Translations under genes and position numbers: made by a program
Part shown: positions 1-7,644 of the stretch, in pieces
Numbering within the stretch: position 1 is the first letter of the stretch
How the letters are laid out: each line of letters opens with the position of its first letter
Notes under the pieces: model-generated
The model's input: only the letters and a program-made list of their open reading frames with translations
Told to the model about the DNA's origin: nothing
Databases searched by the model: none
Assembly (NCBI GenBank): GCA_036505635.1
Contig: DASXTC010000066.1
Location: 1 to 27,871, forward strand
From: DASXTC01 sp036505635
GTDB taxonomy: Bacteria > Acidobacteriota > Polarisedimenticolia > JACPZX01 > DASXTC01
Length of the DNA stretch: 27,871 nucleotides
Reading direction: 5' to 3'

Positions 1-671
1 AGCCGAAGGGATCGCAGGCGCAGGGCAACCAGGACGACGTCATCTTCGTCCCGCTGACCACCATGCAGACCCGCCTCAACCGCAACCGCACCGCGCGCGG
101 CGGCAACACCGTCTCCACCATCAACGTGCAGCTGGCCGACGACAAGAAGGACACCTCCGATCTCGCGGTGCAGGCGATCGGCGACCTGCTGCGGGAGCGG
201 CACCGGGTGGCGCAGGACGACTTCACCATCCGCAGCCAGGACGACCTGCTGGCCACCGCCACCCAGGTCTCCGGCTTCATCACGATGTTCTTGGGCGCCG
301 TGGCGGGGATCTCCCTGCTGGTGGGCGGGATCGGGATCATGAACATCATGCTCGTTTCGGTGACCGAGCGCACCCGCGAGATCGGAGTGCGCAAGGCGGT
401 GGGCGCGCGGCGCTCGCACATCATGCTGCAGTTCCTGATCGAGGCGACGATCCTCACGGTGCTGGGGGGCGGGCTCGGCATAGCGCTGGGGATCGGTCTC
501 GGCTACGGCGTCACCGGGCTCTTCTCCGAGTTCATCCCGGAGGCGCACGTCCCAATCTGGGCGGTGGCGACGGGGTTCTCCGTCTCGGCGCTCGTGGGGC
601 TCATCTTCGGCGTCTATCCCGCCGTGCGGGCCGCGCGCCTCGACCCGATCGAGTCGCTCAGGTACGAGTAG
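1..671 (+). CDS. MacB-type ABC transporter permease, C-terminal part (5' truncated by window)
   Basis: Inner-membrane permease subunit of the MacB/FtsX family, which couples a cytoplasmic ATPase to periplasmic efflux or lipoprotein and peptide handling. The frame is open from base 3 to the TAG at 669-671, so the start lies upstream of the window. The visible part begins in the periplasmic domain with NQDDVIFVPLTTMQTR, a typical MacB stretch. The C-terminal FtsX domain follows, with a membrane helix around LGAVAGISLLVGGIGIMNIM, then the conserved cytoplasmic loop VTERTREIGVRKAVGARR, two more helices, and the classic end PAVRAARLDPIESLRYE. It is tail to tail with the penicillin-binding protein gene, with only 6 bp between stop codons and no room for a separate terminator. 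The family assignment is secure. The substrate is unknown, and whether an ATPase domain is fused or separate cannot be seen. Confidence 0.93.
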   Translation, partial: PKGSQAQGNQDDVIFVPLTTMQTRLNRNRTARGGNTVSTINVQLADDKKDTSDLAVQAIGDLLRERHRVAQDDFTIRSQDDLLATATQVSGFITMFLGAVAGISLLVGGIGIMNIMLVSVTERTREIGVRKAVGARRSHIMLQFLIEATILTVLGGGLGIALGIGLGYGVTGLFSEFIPEAHVPIWAVATGFSVSALVGLIFGVYPAVRAARLDPIESLRYE

Positions 672-677
672 AGGTCG

Positions 678-3056
678 CTACTCGCGCCCCTCCGTCTCGC
701 CGCGCCTCGAAAACCAGTTTCCGAACCAGCCGTGAAGGCTGCACTTGGACGTCGGCTCGGTCCCCTCGATGAAGGCCATCCAGCGCGAGTCGGGGCACGA
801 CCAGCGCGCGAGACCGCCGCTCACGGGATCGACCTGGTGCCATCCGATCCCTTCGGGCTCGAGGAACGGGTCGGAGGTCTCCACGCCGCTGCGCTTCATG
901 AAGTCGACCCAGATCGGCAGCGCCGCCTGCGCGCCGGTCAGGCCGGTCGACTCGCCGTCGTCGAAGCCGATCCATACGAGCGCCAGCAGGTCCGGGGTGT
1001 AACCCGCGAACCAGGCGTCGCGGTAGTCGTCGGTCGTGCCGGTCTTGCCGGCCGCGGTCCCCGTGAACCCGAGCGAGCGGGCCGAGGCGGCCGTCCCGCG
1101 ATCGAAGGCGCCCTGCAATCCGACGGTCACGAGATAGGCGGCCGCCGCGGGGACCGCCTGCTCGGATTTTTGCTGGCGCTCGAACAGGAGAGTCCCGCGC
1201 CCGTCGCGGATCGTCTCCACCATGGCAGCCTCATGGCGCATCCCACCGGCGGCGATCGTGGCGTAGGCCCCCGCGATCTCCAGGGGGGTGACCTCCTGCG
1301 CTCCCAGCGCCAGCGAAGGGAAGGGTCTGAGCGCCGAATCGATCCCGACGTCCTTCGCGAGCGACACGATCGACTTGAGCCCGATCCGCTGCGCCGCGCG
1401 CACCGTCGGCACGTTGAGCGACTGCTCCAGCGCCATCTGCGCCGTCACCGGTCCGCGAAACTCGTTGTCGTAGTTGGCCGGCGCCCACAGCTTGCCCGAC
1501 ACGCGCATTTCGAGCGGCTCGTCCTCGAGCTGGGTGGCCGGGGTGAAGAGGTCCTCACCGCCGCCGGCCGCCTCGGTCGCCTCGTAGCCGGTCAGGTAGA
1601 CGAACGGCTTGAAGAGCGACCCGGGCTGGCGCCGGGCCTGAGTGATCCGGTTGAACTGGCTGGTCGCGTAGTCGCGCCCTCCCACCATGGCCAGCACCGA
1701 ACCATCGCGCGGGTCGAGCACGACCATCGCCCCCTGAATCTTGTCGAGCCCTTCCCGGCGACGCAGCTTCCGGTACGTCGTCTCGAGGTTCGCGATGCCG
1801 CGGGTGAGCGCCTCCTCGGCCCGCCTCTGCATCGTTGGATCGACCGTCGTGAAGACTCGCACGCCGGCGCGCGAGAGATCTCCGACGGTGTCGTCTCCGA
1901 TCATCTGCCGGACGTAGTCGGCCAGGTAAGAGACCCCCTTGAGCGCCCCGCCGGTCCGACGGTCCCTGGAGACCTTCAGAGCCTTCGCCCGCGCCGCGCG
2001 GTGTTCCTCCGCGCTGATCTTGCCCTCCTCCTCCATGGCGGCCAGGACCTGGTCGCGCCGCTCGACCGCGCGATCGGGATGGACGAACGGGTTGTAGACG
2101 CCGGGGGCGCGGATGAGGCCTGCCAGCGTGGCGGCCTCCGACAGATCGAGGGACCGGACGTCCTTGCCGAAGTAGAACGAGGCCGCCTGCGCGAAACCCT
2201 TGATCGACACGGCCCCCTTCTGCCCCAGGTAGATCTCGTTGAGGTAGGCCTGCAGGATCCGGTCCTTGCTGTAGCGCGCCTCGAGGATGAGCGCCGTCAC
2301 GGCCTCCGCTCCCTTGCGCGCCCACGTCCGCTCCTGGTCGAAGTAGAGGTTCTTGGCGAGCTGCTGGGTCAGCGTGCTTCCTCCCTGCTTGATCCCGTGG
2401 CCGCTGACGTTGGTGACGGCGGCCCGCGCGATCCCGAACGGGTCGATCCCGAGGTGGGCGTAGAAGCGTCTGTCCTCCGAGACCAGCACCGCGTCGACCA
2501 GGTCGTGCGGGAACTCCGACAGCGGCAGCACGGTCCTGTCCTCCTGCACGGGGCCGTACAGCGTGGCCAGGACCTCGGGCTCGAGCACAGCTCCTTCCAC
2601 CGGGTCCCCCGAGCCAAGGTCCTCCACCGAAGAGATCCGCGCCCCGTCGTAATGGACCCTCAGGGCGCGGGCGTTCACCATCCCGCCGGCATTCTCGAAG
2701 GAACGCAGATAGAAGGTCAGGCCCCCTGCCTGGCGGAACTCGCCCGGCGCCTTCACCTCGTTTCGCGCCTGCCGGTAGCCGAGCCGCTTGAGCCGGGAGA
2801 CGATCTCCTCGGCGGGCAGGAGCGCCCCGTGGGCGAGGGGGGCCGCGCGCCCGTAGATGCGCGTGGGGGATTCCTGCTCGCGGGCCTCGAAGCGGGCGGC
2901 CACGCGGTACGAGGCCACCGTGATCACCAGGAGCCCGACCACGGCGAGGACCGAGAGCGGCAGGAGCGCGGCCCCGAGCCAGCGCAGCAGGCGGCCGGCG
3001 CGCCAGCGCCCGCGCGGAGAGGCGGCGGGACGGGGTGTGGGCTTGTCGGTGGACAT
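678..3056 (-). CDS. Bifunctional penicillin-binding protein, PBP1B-like (glycosyltransferase/transpeptidase)
   Basis: Class A PBP that polymerises lipid II glycan strands and cross-links peptides in the periplasm. Numbering is from the start chosen here (792 aa). A single membrane anchor lies at about residues 25-50. A UB2H-like region follows at about 75-175. The GT51 domain has the catalytic Glu194 in SEDRRFY, the GGSTLTQQ motif near 226-232, and the NEIYLGQ stretch. The transpeptidase has SxxK (Ser480, Lys483), SLN (546-548) and KTGT (671-674), so both activities look intact. I chose ATG 3056 over an in-frame ATG at 3122. The former has AAGGGG about 6 nt upstream, whereas the latter has no ribosome site and overlaps a possible -10 (TATGAT, 3123-3118). 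The UB2H region makes PBP1B a better name than PBP1A. In enterobacteria that domain docks an outer-membrane activator (LpoB), but no such partner gene is visible. Confidence 0.93.
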   Translation of the reverse strand: MSTDKPTPRPAASPRGRWRAGRLLRWLGAALLPLSVLAVVGLLVITVASYRVAARFEAREQESPTRIYGRAAPLAHGALLPAEEIVSRLKRLGYRQARNEVKAPGEFRQAGGLTFYLRSFENAGGMVNARALRVHYDGARISSVEDLGSGDPVEGAVLEPEVLATLYGPVQEDRTVLPLSEFPHDLVDAVLVSEDRRFYAHLGIDPFGIARAAVTNVSGHGIKQGGSTLTQQLAKNLYFDQERTWARKGAEAVTALILEARYSKDRILQAYLNEIYLGQKGAVSIKGFAQAASFYFGKDVRSLDLSEAATLAGLIRAPGVYNPFVHPDRAVERRDQVLAAMEEEGKISAEEHRAARAKALKVSRDRRTGGALKGVSYLADYVRQMIGDDTVGDLSRAGVRVFTTVDPTMQRRAEEALTRGIANLETTYRKLRRREGLDKIQGAMVVLDPRDGSVLAMVGGRDYATSQFNRITQARRQPGSLFKPFVYLTGYEATEAAGGGEDLFTPATQLEDEPLEMRVSGKLWAPANYDNEFRGPVTAQMALEQSLNVPTVRAAQRIGLKSIVSLAKDVGIDSALRPFPSLALGAQEVTPLEIAGAYATIAAGGMRHEAAMVETIRDGRGTLLFERQQKSEQAVPAAAAYLVTVGLQGAFDRGTAASARSLGFTGTAAGKTGTTDDYRDAWFAGYTPDLLALVWIGFDDGESTGLTGAQAALPIWVDFMKRSGVETSDPFLEPEGIGWHQVDPVSGGLARWSCPDSRWMAFIEGTEPTSKCSLHGWFGNWFSRRGETEGRE

Positions 3057-3117
3057 GGCGGCGATCCCCTTGCTCCCTTCCAAGGCGGGGCGGGGCGGGC
3101 CAGGAAGCGGTGGCCGG

Positions 3118-3123
3118 ATCATA
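3118..3123 (-). promoter_or_regulatory. Possible -10 element (TATGAT) for the PBP1B-like gene
   Basis: On the minus strand TATGAT (5 of 6 consensus) lies about 60 nt before the chosen ATG at 3056. No good -35 box is present at the expected spacing, so this is weak. The rest of 3124-3333 carries no gene. It contains one 8-bp inverted repeat (GGAGGTCG/CGACCTCC, 3240-3247 and 3260-3267, 12-nt loop) without a T-run. Confidence 0.25.
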
Positions 3124-3333
3124 TACCATCTGTGACGCGGGCCTTCTCCGGGTCCCCGTTAAACCGTGGAAATAACCGCTTGACCCCCCCGCGAACTCGA
3201 CGTACTCTTCCGGGGAAAATGGTAATACAGCATCACAAGGGAGGTCGCGCTCCCCGCTTCGACCTCCTCAGGTCCTCCTGGACCGCCTCTGTCGTCCGTG
3301 GTGACGTACCACACGAGGTGGGGAGCGCGGCCA

Positions 3334-3802
3334 CTACCAGACCGGAAAGCTCGTGAGGACCGGGGGCGGCCAGGCGCCCGCCTCCGCGTCGTAGACGCTG
3401 GCCGCCCGCCAGCTCCCCTCCCGCCACAATGCCACCCGAAGGTTTCCAGCCGCGTCTATCCAGAGCTTCGGGTCGAGGTTCTGGTAGGCGTCCGACGTGA
3501 TGAACTCGAAGTCGGGACCCAGCGGTGTCGGAACGGTCCTCCAGGAGGACCCCTCGAAGCGCATCCGCGATCTGGTAGTGGCTGCCGTCCCAGTACGACC
3601 AGACCGCCTCGGGAAGCCTCGTGAGGGGGTTCATCACCAGGGAGGGGGGCCCGTCCATGTAGAGATCCCCCTCCGGGTTCAGGAGAGTCGCCGGATCCGC
3701 GATCCCGCGCACGGGAGACCAGAACCGCGGCGGGGTCAGGTCCCGGTCGCGCATCTCGAGGGCGGCCGTGGCCCGTCCCGAGCCGTCCCGGATCACCGCC
3801 AC
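3334..3802 (-). pseudogene. Frameshifted remnant of a beta-propeller-like protein
   Basis: Two reading frames on the minus strand join into one coherent product. The first frame, from a weak GTG at 3802 (in-frame TGA at 3814-3812), runs to about 3570 and ends in SYWDGSHYQIA. The second frame takes over at about 3564 with MRFEGSSWRTVPTP and stops at the TAG at 3336-3334. The shift is +1 (one extra base, or two missing) near 3564-3570. Joined, the product has two similar segments, PSLVMNPLTRLPEAVWSYWD followed by a Trp-rich strand and PKLWIDAAGNLRVALWREG followed by another. This suggests successive blades of a beta-propeller (BNR- or Kelch-like repeats). There is no ribosome site at the 5' end, 33 nt after the upstream gene's stop, so the N-terminus is probably also lost. 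A sequencing or assembly error is the alternative. I infer the fold from repeat pattern only. Confidence 0.55.
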
Positions 3803-3848
3803 CTCTCGCAGTCAAGGATGCGTCGGAATCTGACTGCAGGAAGCCGGC

Positions 3849-6473
3849 TCACCTCTCGCCGATCCGCCGGAAGAAGAGGCTCTCCGGGACCTCCTGCCTT
3901 GCCAGCCGCCACTCGCGGTCGCGCCCCGGCCTGTCCCCCCGGTTCGAAAGCACGGTCCCGCGGTAGAAGTGATCCATCGCGTCCACGTGCCGGAGGAGTT
4001 CCTGACGCGTGGCGCCGTCGGGTCCGCCGACCCCGTCGAGCTCCGCGAGCAGATCGGTCGCGCCGATCCGGAACGGCAGCAGTCGTTCCAGGTGGACAGG
4101 CGTCTCGACCAGCGGCCTTCCGACGAAGAACTCGATCGCCGGGCAATCGTCGGTGATCGGCGCGACGTCACGGACGTATCGGGCAAGGGCACCGGCGTTC
4201 AGCGCCAGGAGGGAGACCACATCGGCGACCCCTTCCACGCCCGCGTCGGCCAGGTCGGCCGCGACCTTCGGGTCCCTCAGGTGGCGGCCGACGACACCGA
4301 GATCGATCCCGCCGCGTTGCGTACGGCCGATCACGATCGCGTCGCTCTGCACCGGCACCCACAAGGTGCTCTCGGGAAAGGCATCCACGAAGGAGCGCAC
4401 CAGCATCCGCATCTCCTCCTCGGTGTGGCTGTGCATCGGGATCCACTGGGCCGCGAGGCCGCCGGGGCGGAGCCGGCTCCGAATCAGCTCGTAGAACTCC
4501 CGCGAGTAGAGTTCCGCCACTCCCGCGAATCGCGGAGGGGGCGGTTCGAGGGTGATGACGTCGTACGATCCAGGCGACAACAACAGATAGTTGCGGCCGT
4601 CCTCCACCACGGACCTCACCTTCCGAAGGGCCAGGAGGTTTCCATTCTCCGCCGCGAAGTGGCAGGCGCCGCCGAACACCGCCGGGGAGAGGTCGACGCA
4701 GTCGACCCGCGAGACCGTGGGGTAGCGCGCCAGCGCGCCGGCCGTCATGCCTGTCCCGAAGGCGATCACCAGGGTCGTTTCCGGGTGCGGGTGGAGGAGC
4801 GCCGGCAGGTGACCGAGGAGCTTGTGGTAGCGGCGTGCGTAGTCGGACGTCGAGGCATAGGAGGTCTGGTTCACGAAGAGACGACGATACGAGCCGCCCG
4901 CGCCGGAGGGCTCATCGTAGATCTCCACGACGCCCGTGGCGTCCTCCCCGAAGTAGATCTGCCGGCCGGCGTGCCACCGGCTCAGCGCCATCCGCCAGTG
5001 ATCCGAGGGGAGGACCCCCAGGCCCACGCCGAGCAGGGACGCGGCGATCAGGATCGTGGCGCGGCGCTCCCACGACGGCGGGGCCGTCCAGAGCAGCCAG
5101 CCCGCCGCCAGGATGTTCAGACCGGCGAGCAGGGCGAGCGCGTTGAGCGTCCCGATGCTCGGCACGAGGACGAATCCGGCGATCAGCGAGCCGAGGATCG
5201 AGCCGACCGTGTTGCAGGCGTAAAGGATCCCGATCCGTCTCCCGAGATCGCCTCCGGATCCCGCGACCACCTGTCCGGCCAGCGGGAAGGCGATCCCGAG
5301 GAGCAGGGTCGGAGGCAGGATCACCAGTATCGAGGCGGTCATCATCTCGGCGACCCACGACGGCCATGTGTAGATCGCCCCGATCCAGCCGTGCTCCGCG
5401 GCCAGCCGTTCGAGATAGGGAAGCCCGCCCAGCAGCGCGATCGACACGAACGACCAGACTCCGAGAAGAAGCTGCAGGCGGGCGAGGAGGCGCAGCGGCG
5501 ACTGCGACCGCGAGAAGAGCCCGGCGTGCAGCAGGCCCCCCAGCCCGAGTCCGGCGAGGAAGGTCGCGAGCATCATCGAGAAGGCATATGTGAATCCGGT
5601 GTGCAGCGCGGTGACCAGCGCCCGGGTCCAGAGGACCTCGTATCCGACCGCCGCGAACCCGGAGAGCGCCATCGCAACGAGGACTGCCCGGCGGGCCGCG
5701 GCAAGGGGAAGTACGGTTGCCTGTGGAGCGCGGCGCCCGGGGTCGAGTGGCGCAGTCGCCTCGCCGGCGGGTCGCTCTCCCATGCGGCGGGAGAGTACGA
5801 AGGCCGTGATGGCCAGCGCCAGGTTCAGCGCCGCCGTGGCCCGCATCGTTCCGCTCAGGCCGAGCGATCCGATCAGAACGAACCCGGCGAGCAGGGCGCC
5901 GGCGGCCGCCCCGAGGGTGTTCAGCGCGCAGATCACGCCGAGGTCCCGGCCGAGCGCCGGCGGCCGCCGCGCGACGAACTGGCACATCGCAGGCAAGGTG
6001 GCCCCCATCAAGGCGGTCGGCGGGAGGATCACGACGACGGCGAGCACCGCCCGCAGGAGGGTGCGGAGCGTGAACGAGCCCGAAAGGGACGGACCGATGG
6101 CGACGTAGACCTGCGTGATCGCGCCGGCCAGCTCCGGAAAGACCAGCGCGTAGAGGCCGATCCCCGCCTCGAGCAAGGCGTAGGCCCGCAGGGGGCGCCG
6201 GCTGCGATCGATCAGAGGACCCAGCGCCCACGCGCCGGCCGCCAGCCCGCCGAGGAAACCGGCGATCACCGTCGCCACCGCCCAGGTCGAAGCGCCAAAG
6301 AGGATCGTCAGCCGCCGGGTCCAGACGACCTCGTAGATCAGCGACGCGCACCCGGAGAGGGTGATCAGGAGAAGGACCGGCATCGGCGGGCCGGAAGGCT
6401 CGGTCGGAGCGGCGCTCCCTCCGGGTCGCTGGCCGGTGGCGTTGGTAGCAAGGGGCCGCAAGGTCGGAATCAT
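3849..6473 (-). CDS. Fused multi-pass transporter-like / spermidine synthase-like protein
   Basis: An 874-aa membrane protein of the 'fused MFS/spermidine synthase' type. Two internally similar halves of about six hydrophobic segments each cover residues 30-480; both begin with related sequences, SLIYEVVWTRRL and AVGYEVLWTRAL. A soluble Rossmann-type domain follows from about 510. Its nucleotide loop reads VIAFGTGMTAGALA, then VDCVDLSPAVF, then VVEDGRNYLLLSPGSYDVI. In true aminopropyltransferases the first loop is GGGDGG and the acidic site is near DSSDP; here the corresponding positions read AFGTGM and LEPPPPR, so spermidine synthesis is unlikely. The last 120 residues are helical and may be TPR-like. 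The ATG at 6473 gives a Pro/Gly-rich leader with no clear ribosome site. The next ATG (6383, MPVLLLITLSG) sits directly before the first helix and is a fair alternative start. The function of the family is not established. Confidence 0.85.
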   Translation of the reverse strand: MIPTLRPLATNATGQRPGGSAAPTEPSGPPMPVLLLITLSGCASLIYEVVWTRRLTILFGASTWAVATVIAGFLGGLAAGAWALGPLIDRSRRPLRAYALLEAGIGLYALVFPELAGAITQVYVAIGPSLSGSFTLRTLLRAVLAVVVILPPTALMGATLPAMCQFVARRPPALGRDLGVICALNTLGAAAGALLAGFVLIGSLGLSGTMRATAALNLALAITAFVLSRRMGERPAGEATAPLDPGRRAPQATVLPLAAARRAVLVAMALSGFAAVGYEVLWTRALVTALHTGFTYAFSMMLATFLAGLGLGGLLHAGLFSRSQSPLRLLARLQLLLGVWSFVSIALLGGLPYLERLAAEHGWIGAIYTWPSWVAEMMTASILVILPPTLLLGIAFPLAGQVVAGSGGDLGRRIGILYACNTVGSILGSLIAGFVLVPSIGTLNALALLAGLNILAAGWLLWTAPPSWERRATILIAASLLGVGLGVLPSDHWRMALSRWHAGRQIYFGEDATGVVEIYDEPSGAGGSYRRLFVNQTSYASTSDYARRYHKLLGHLPALLHPHPETTLVIAFGTGMTAGALARYPTVSRVDCVDLSPAVFGGACHFAAENGNLLALRKVRSVVEDGRNYLLLSPGSYDVITLEPPPPRFAGVAELYSREFYELIRSRLRPGGLAAQWIPMHSHTEEEMRMLVRSFVDAFPESTLWVPVQSDAIVIGRTQRGGIDLGVVGRHLRDPKVAADLADAGVEGVADVVSLLALNAGALARYVRDVAPITDDCPAIEFFVGRPLVETPVHLERLLPFRIGATDLLAELDGVGGPDGATRQELLRHVDAMDHFYRGTVLSNRGDRPGRDREWRLARQEVPESLFFRRIGER

Positions 6474-6509
6474 ACCGCGGGGCCTGTGGCAGTCAAGGCG
6501 GCATCGCGT

Positions 6510-6809
6510 ATGATGCCGGGTGCCATGCGCCGCATCGCCCTCATCATGCTCGCCTGCCTGCCGGCCGCCTCCGCGCGCTCACGCTCGCGCTGGACCGCGA
6601 CGACCGAGGAGGCGCGGCCCCTCTGGGAAGGGGCCCAGCAGATGATCGCGCGCGACCAGGCGGTCACCTTCCTCTTCGAGCAGGATCGGCTCTACGCGGT
6701 GAGCCACAGGCTGCAGGACGTGGAGCCGGGCCCTCTGGGGATCCTCGGCACCCTCAGGAAATGGCGGGTCGGTCCGCCGCCCACCGCGGGTCCCGGCCCG
6801 CGGCCGTGA
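6510..6809 (+). CDS. Putative small exported protein, unknown function
   Basis: A 99-aa frame beginning MMPGAMRRIALIMLACLPA, which reads as a signal peptide with a basic start, a hydrophobic core and an Ala-x-Ala end. A charged mature part follows (EEARPLWEGAQQMIARDQAV, then LFEQDRLYAVSHRLQ). A moderate AAGG site lies about 11 nt before ATG 6510; ATG 6525 is an alternative start. The frame ends at TGA 6807-6809 and overlaps the 3' end of the convergent dppC gene by 56 nt, and its last 20 residues are Pro/Gly-rich, so the true protein may be a truncated remnant. The same frame extends far upstream only as an antisense shadow of the preceding gene. I do not recognise a family. The evidence is the signal peptide and an amino-acid composition that looks coding. 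Confidence 0.4.
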   Translation: MMPGAMRRIALIMLACLPAASARSRSRWTATTEEARPLWEGAQQMIARDQAVTFLFEQDRLYAVSHRLQDVEPGPLGILGTLRKWRVGPPPTAGPGPRP

Positions 6810-7644
6810 GCGGGGCCAGGCGAGGGTCGAGCGCGTCGCGCAGCCCGTCCCCCACGAGATTGAAGGCGATCACCGCCACGGCCAGCGCGAGCCCCGGGAA
6901 GGTCGCCACCCACCACGCGTCTCCGAGGCTCGGCATTCCCTGCCTCACCATGTCCCCCCACGATGGGGTCGGCGCCGCCACCCCGAGCCCGAGGTAGGAG
7001 AGGCCCGACTCCATCAGCATCGTGTCTCCCACCTGAAGCGTCGCCGCGATGAGGATCGTGGGTGCCACGTTGGGGATCAGGTGGCGCAGGGCGCGGCGCG
7101 TCGGGCCCGAGCCGAGCGAGGCGGCCGCCTCCATGAACGTCCGCCGCGAGAGGGCGAGAGACTCGGCGCGCGCCAGCCGGGCCACCGGCATCCAGGTGGT
7201 GAGCCCCATCAGCACGACGAGCGCGACCACGTTGTCCGCGTGGAAGAGCGAGGCGAGCACGAGGAGGAGCGCGAGGGTCGGAAAGGCCAGCATCAGATCG
7301 ACGCCGCGCATCAGGATCCGATCGGTGCGGCCTCCGAAGACCCCCGCTGCGAGCCCCACCGCCAGGCCGATCAGGGAGGCGGCCATCGTGGCCAGGGCCC
7401 CCACCGTCAGGGAGACGCGGGCGCCGTGGGCGACGCGGGCCAGGATATCGCGGCCTTGCGAGTCGGTGCCGAGCGGGTGGAAGCGGCTGGGCGAAAAGAG
7501 GGAGGAGGTGAGATCCTGCTCGATGGGGTCCCGGGGGGAGAGGAGCCCCGCCAGAACGGCCAGCCCCAGCACGGCCCCCATCAGGATCGCTCCAAGCGTG
7601 AGCCGATCGTACCCCAGACCCAGCCCCCTCAAGGCCGGGCCCAC
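6754..7644 (-). CDS. DppC/OppC-type peptide ABC transporter permease
   Basis: Inner-membrane permease of a peptide/nickel-class ABC importer, 296 aa. After an N-terminal helix (LGAILMGAVLGLAVLAGLL) comes the typical HPLGTDSQGRDILARV stretch, then five more helices with the EAA loop FMEAAASLGSGPTRRALRHL, which contacts the ATPase. The C-terminal half has the usual SWGDMV and GDGLRDALDPRL motifs. The start is GTG 7644, inside the 3' end of dppB (16-nt overlap), with GAGG about 8 nt upstream. TTG 7632, overlapping the dppB stop, is an alternative. The longer open frame upstream of it is a shadow of dppB. It is translationally coupled to dppB. The two form a heterodimeric channel, but the ATPases (DppD/F) and binding protein are not in the window, so the substrate (peptide, nickel or other) cannot be stated. 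Confidence 0.92.
   Translation of the reverse strand: MGPALRGLGLGYDRLTLGAILMGAVLGLAVLAGLLSPRDPIEQDLTSSLFSPSRFHPLGTDSQGRDILARVAHGARVSLTVGALATMAASLIGLAVGLAAGVFGGRTDRILMRGVDLMLAFPTLALLLVLASLFHADNVVALVVLMGLTTWMPVARLARAESLALSRRTFMEAAASLGSGPTRRALRHLIPNVAPTILIAATLQVGDTMLMESGLSYLGLGVAAPTPSWGDMVRQGMPSLGDAWWVATFPGLALAVAVIAFNLVGDGLRDALDPRLAPLTAAGRDPRWAADRPAIS

Noticed and set aside
3057..3122. N-terminal extension of the PBP1B-like protein to ATG 3122
   Set aside because: No ribosome site at 3122, the segment is Pro/Gly-rich, and ATG 3056 has a good AAGGGG site.
3240..3267. 8-bp inverted repeat as a terminator for the broken propeller gene
   Set aside because: 12-nt loop and no T-run in either direction; too weak to call.
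732..3356. 874-residue open frame on the plus strand
   Set aside because: Antisense to the penicillin-binding protein gene, Arg/Pro/Gly/His-rich with no recognisable motif; typical GC-driven shadow.
3969..6509. Long plus-strand frame antisense to the transporter/spermidine synthase-like gene
   Set aside because: Shadow composition (Arg, Gly, Glu, Gln, Asp repeats). Only the last part (from 6510) resembles a real protein and is listed separately.
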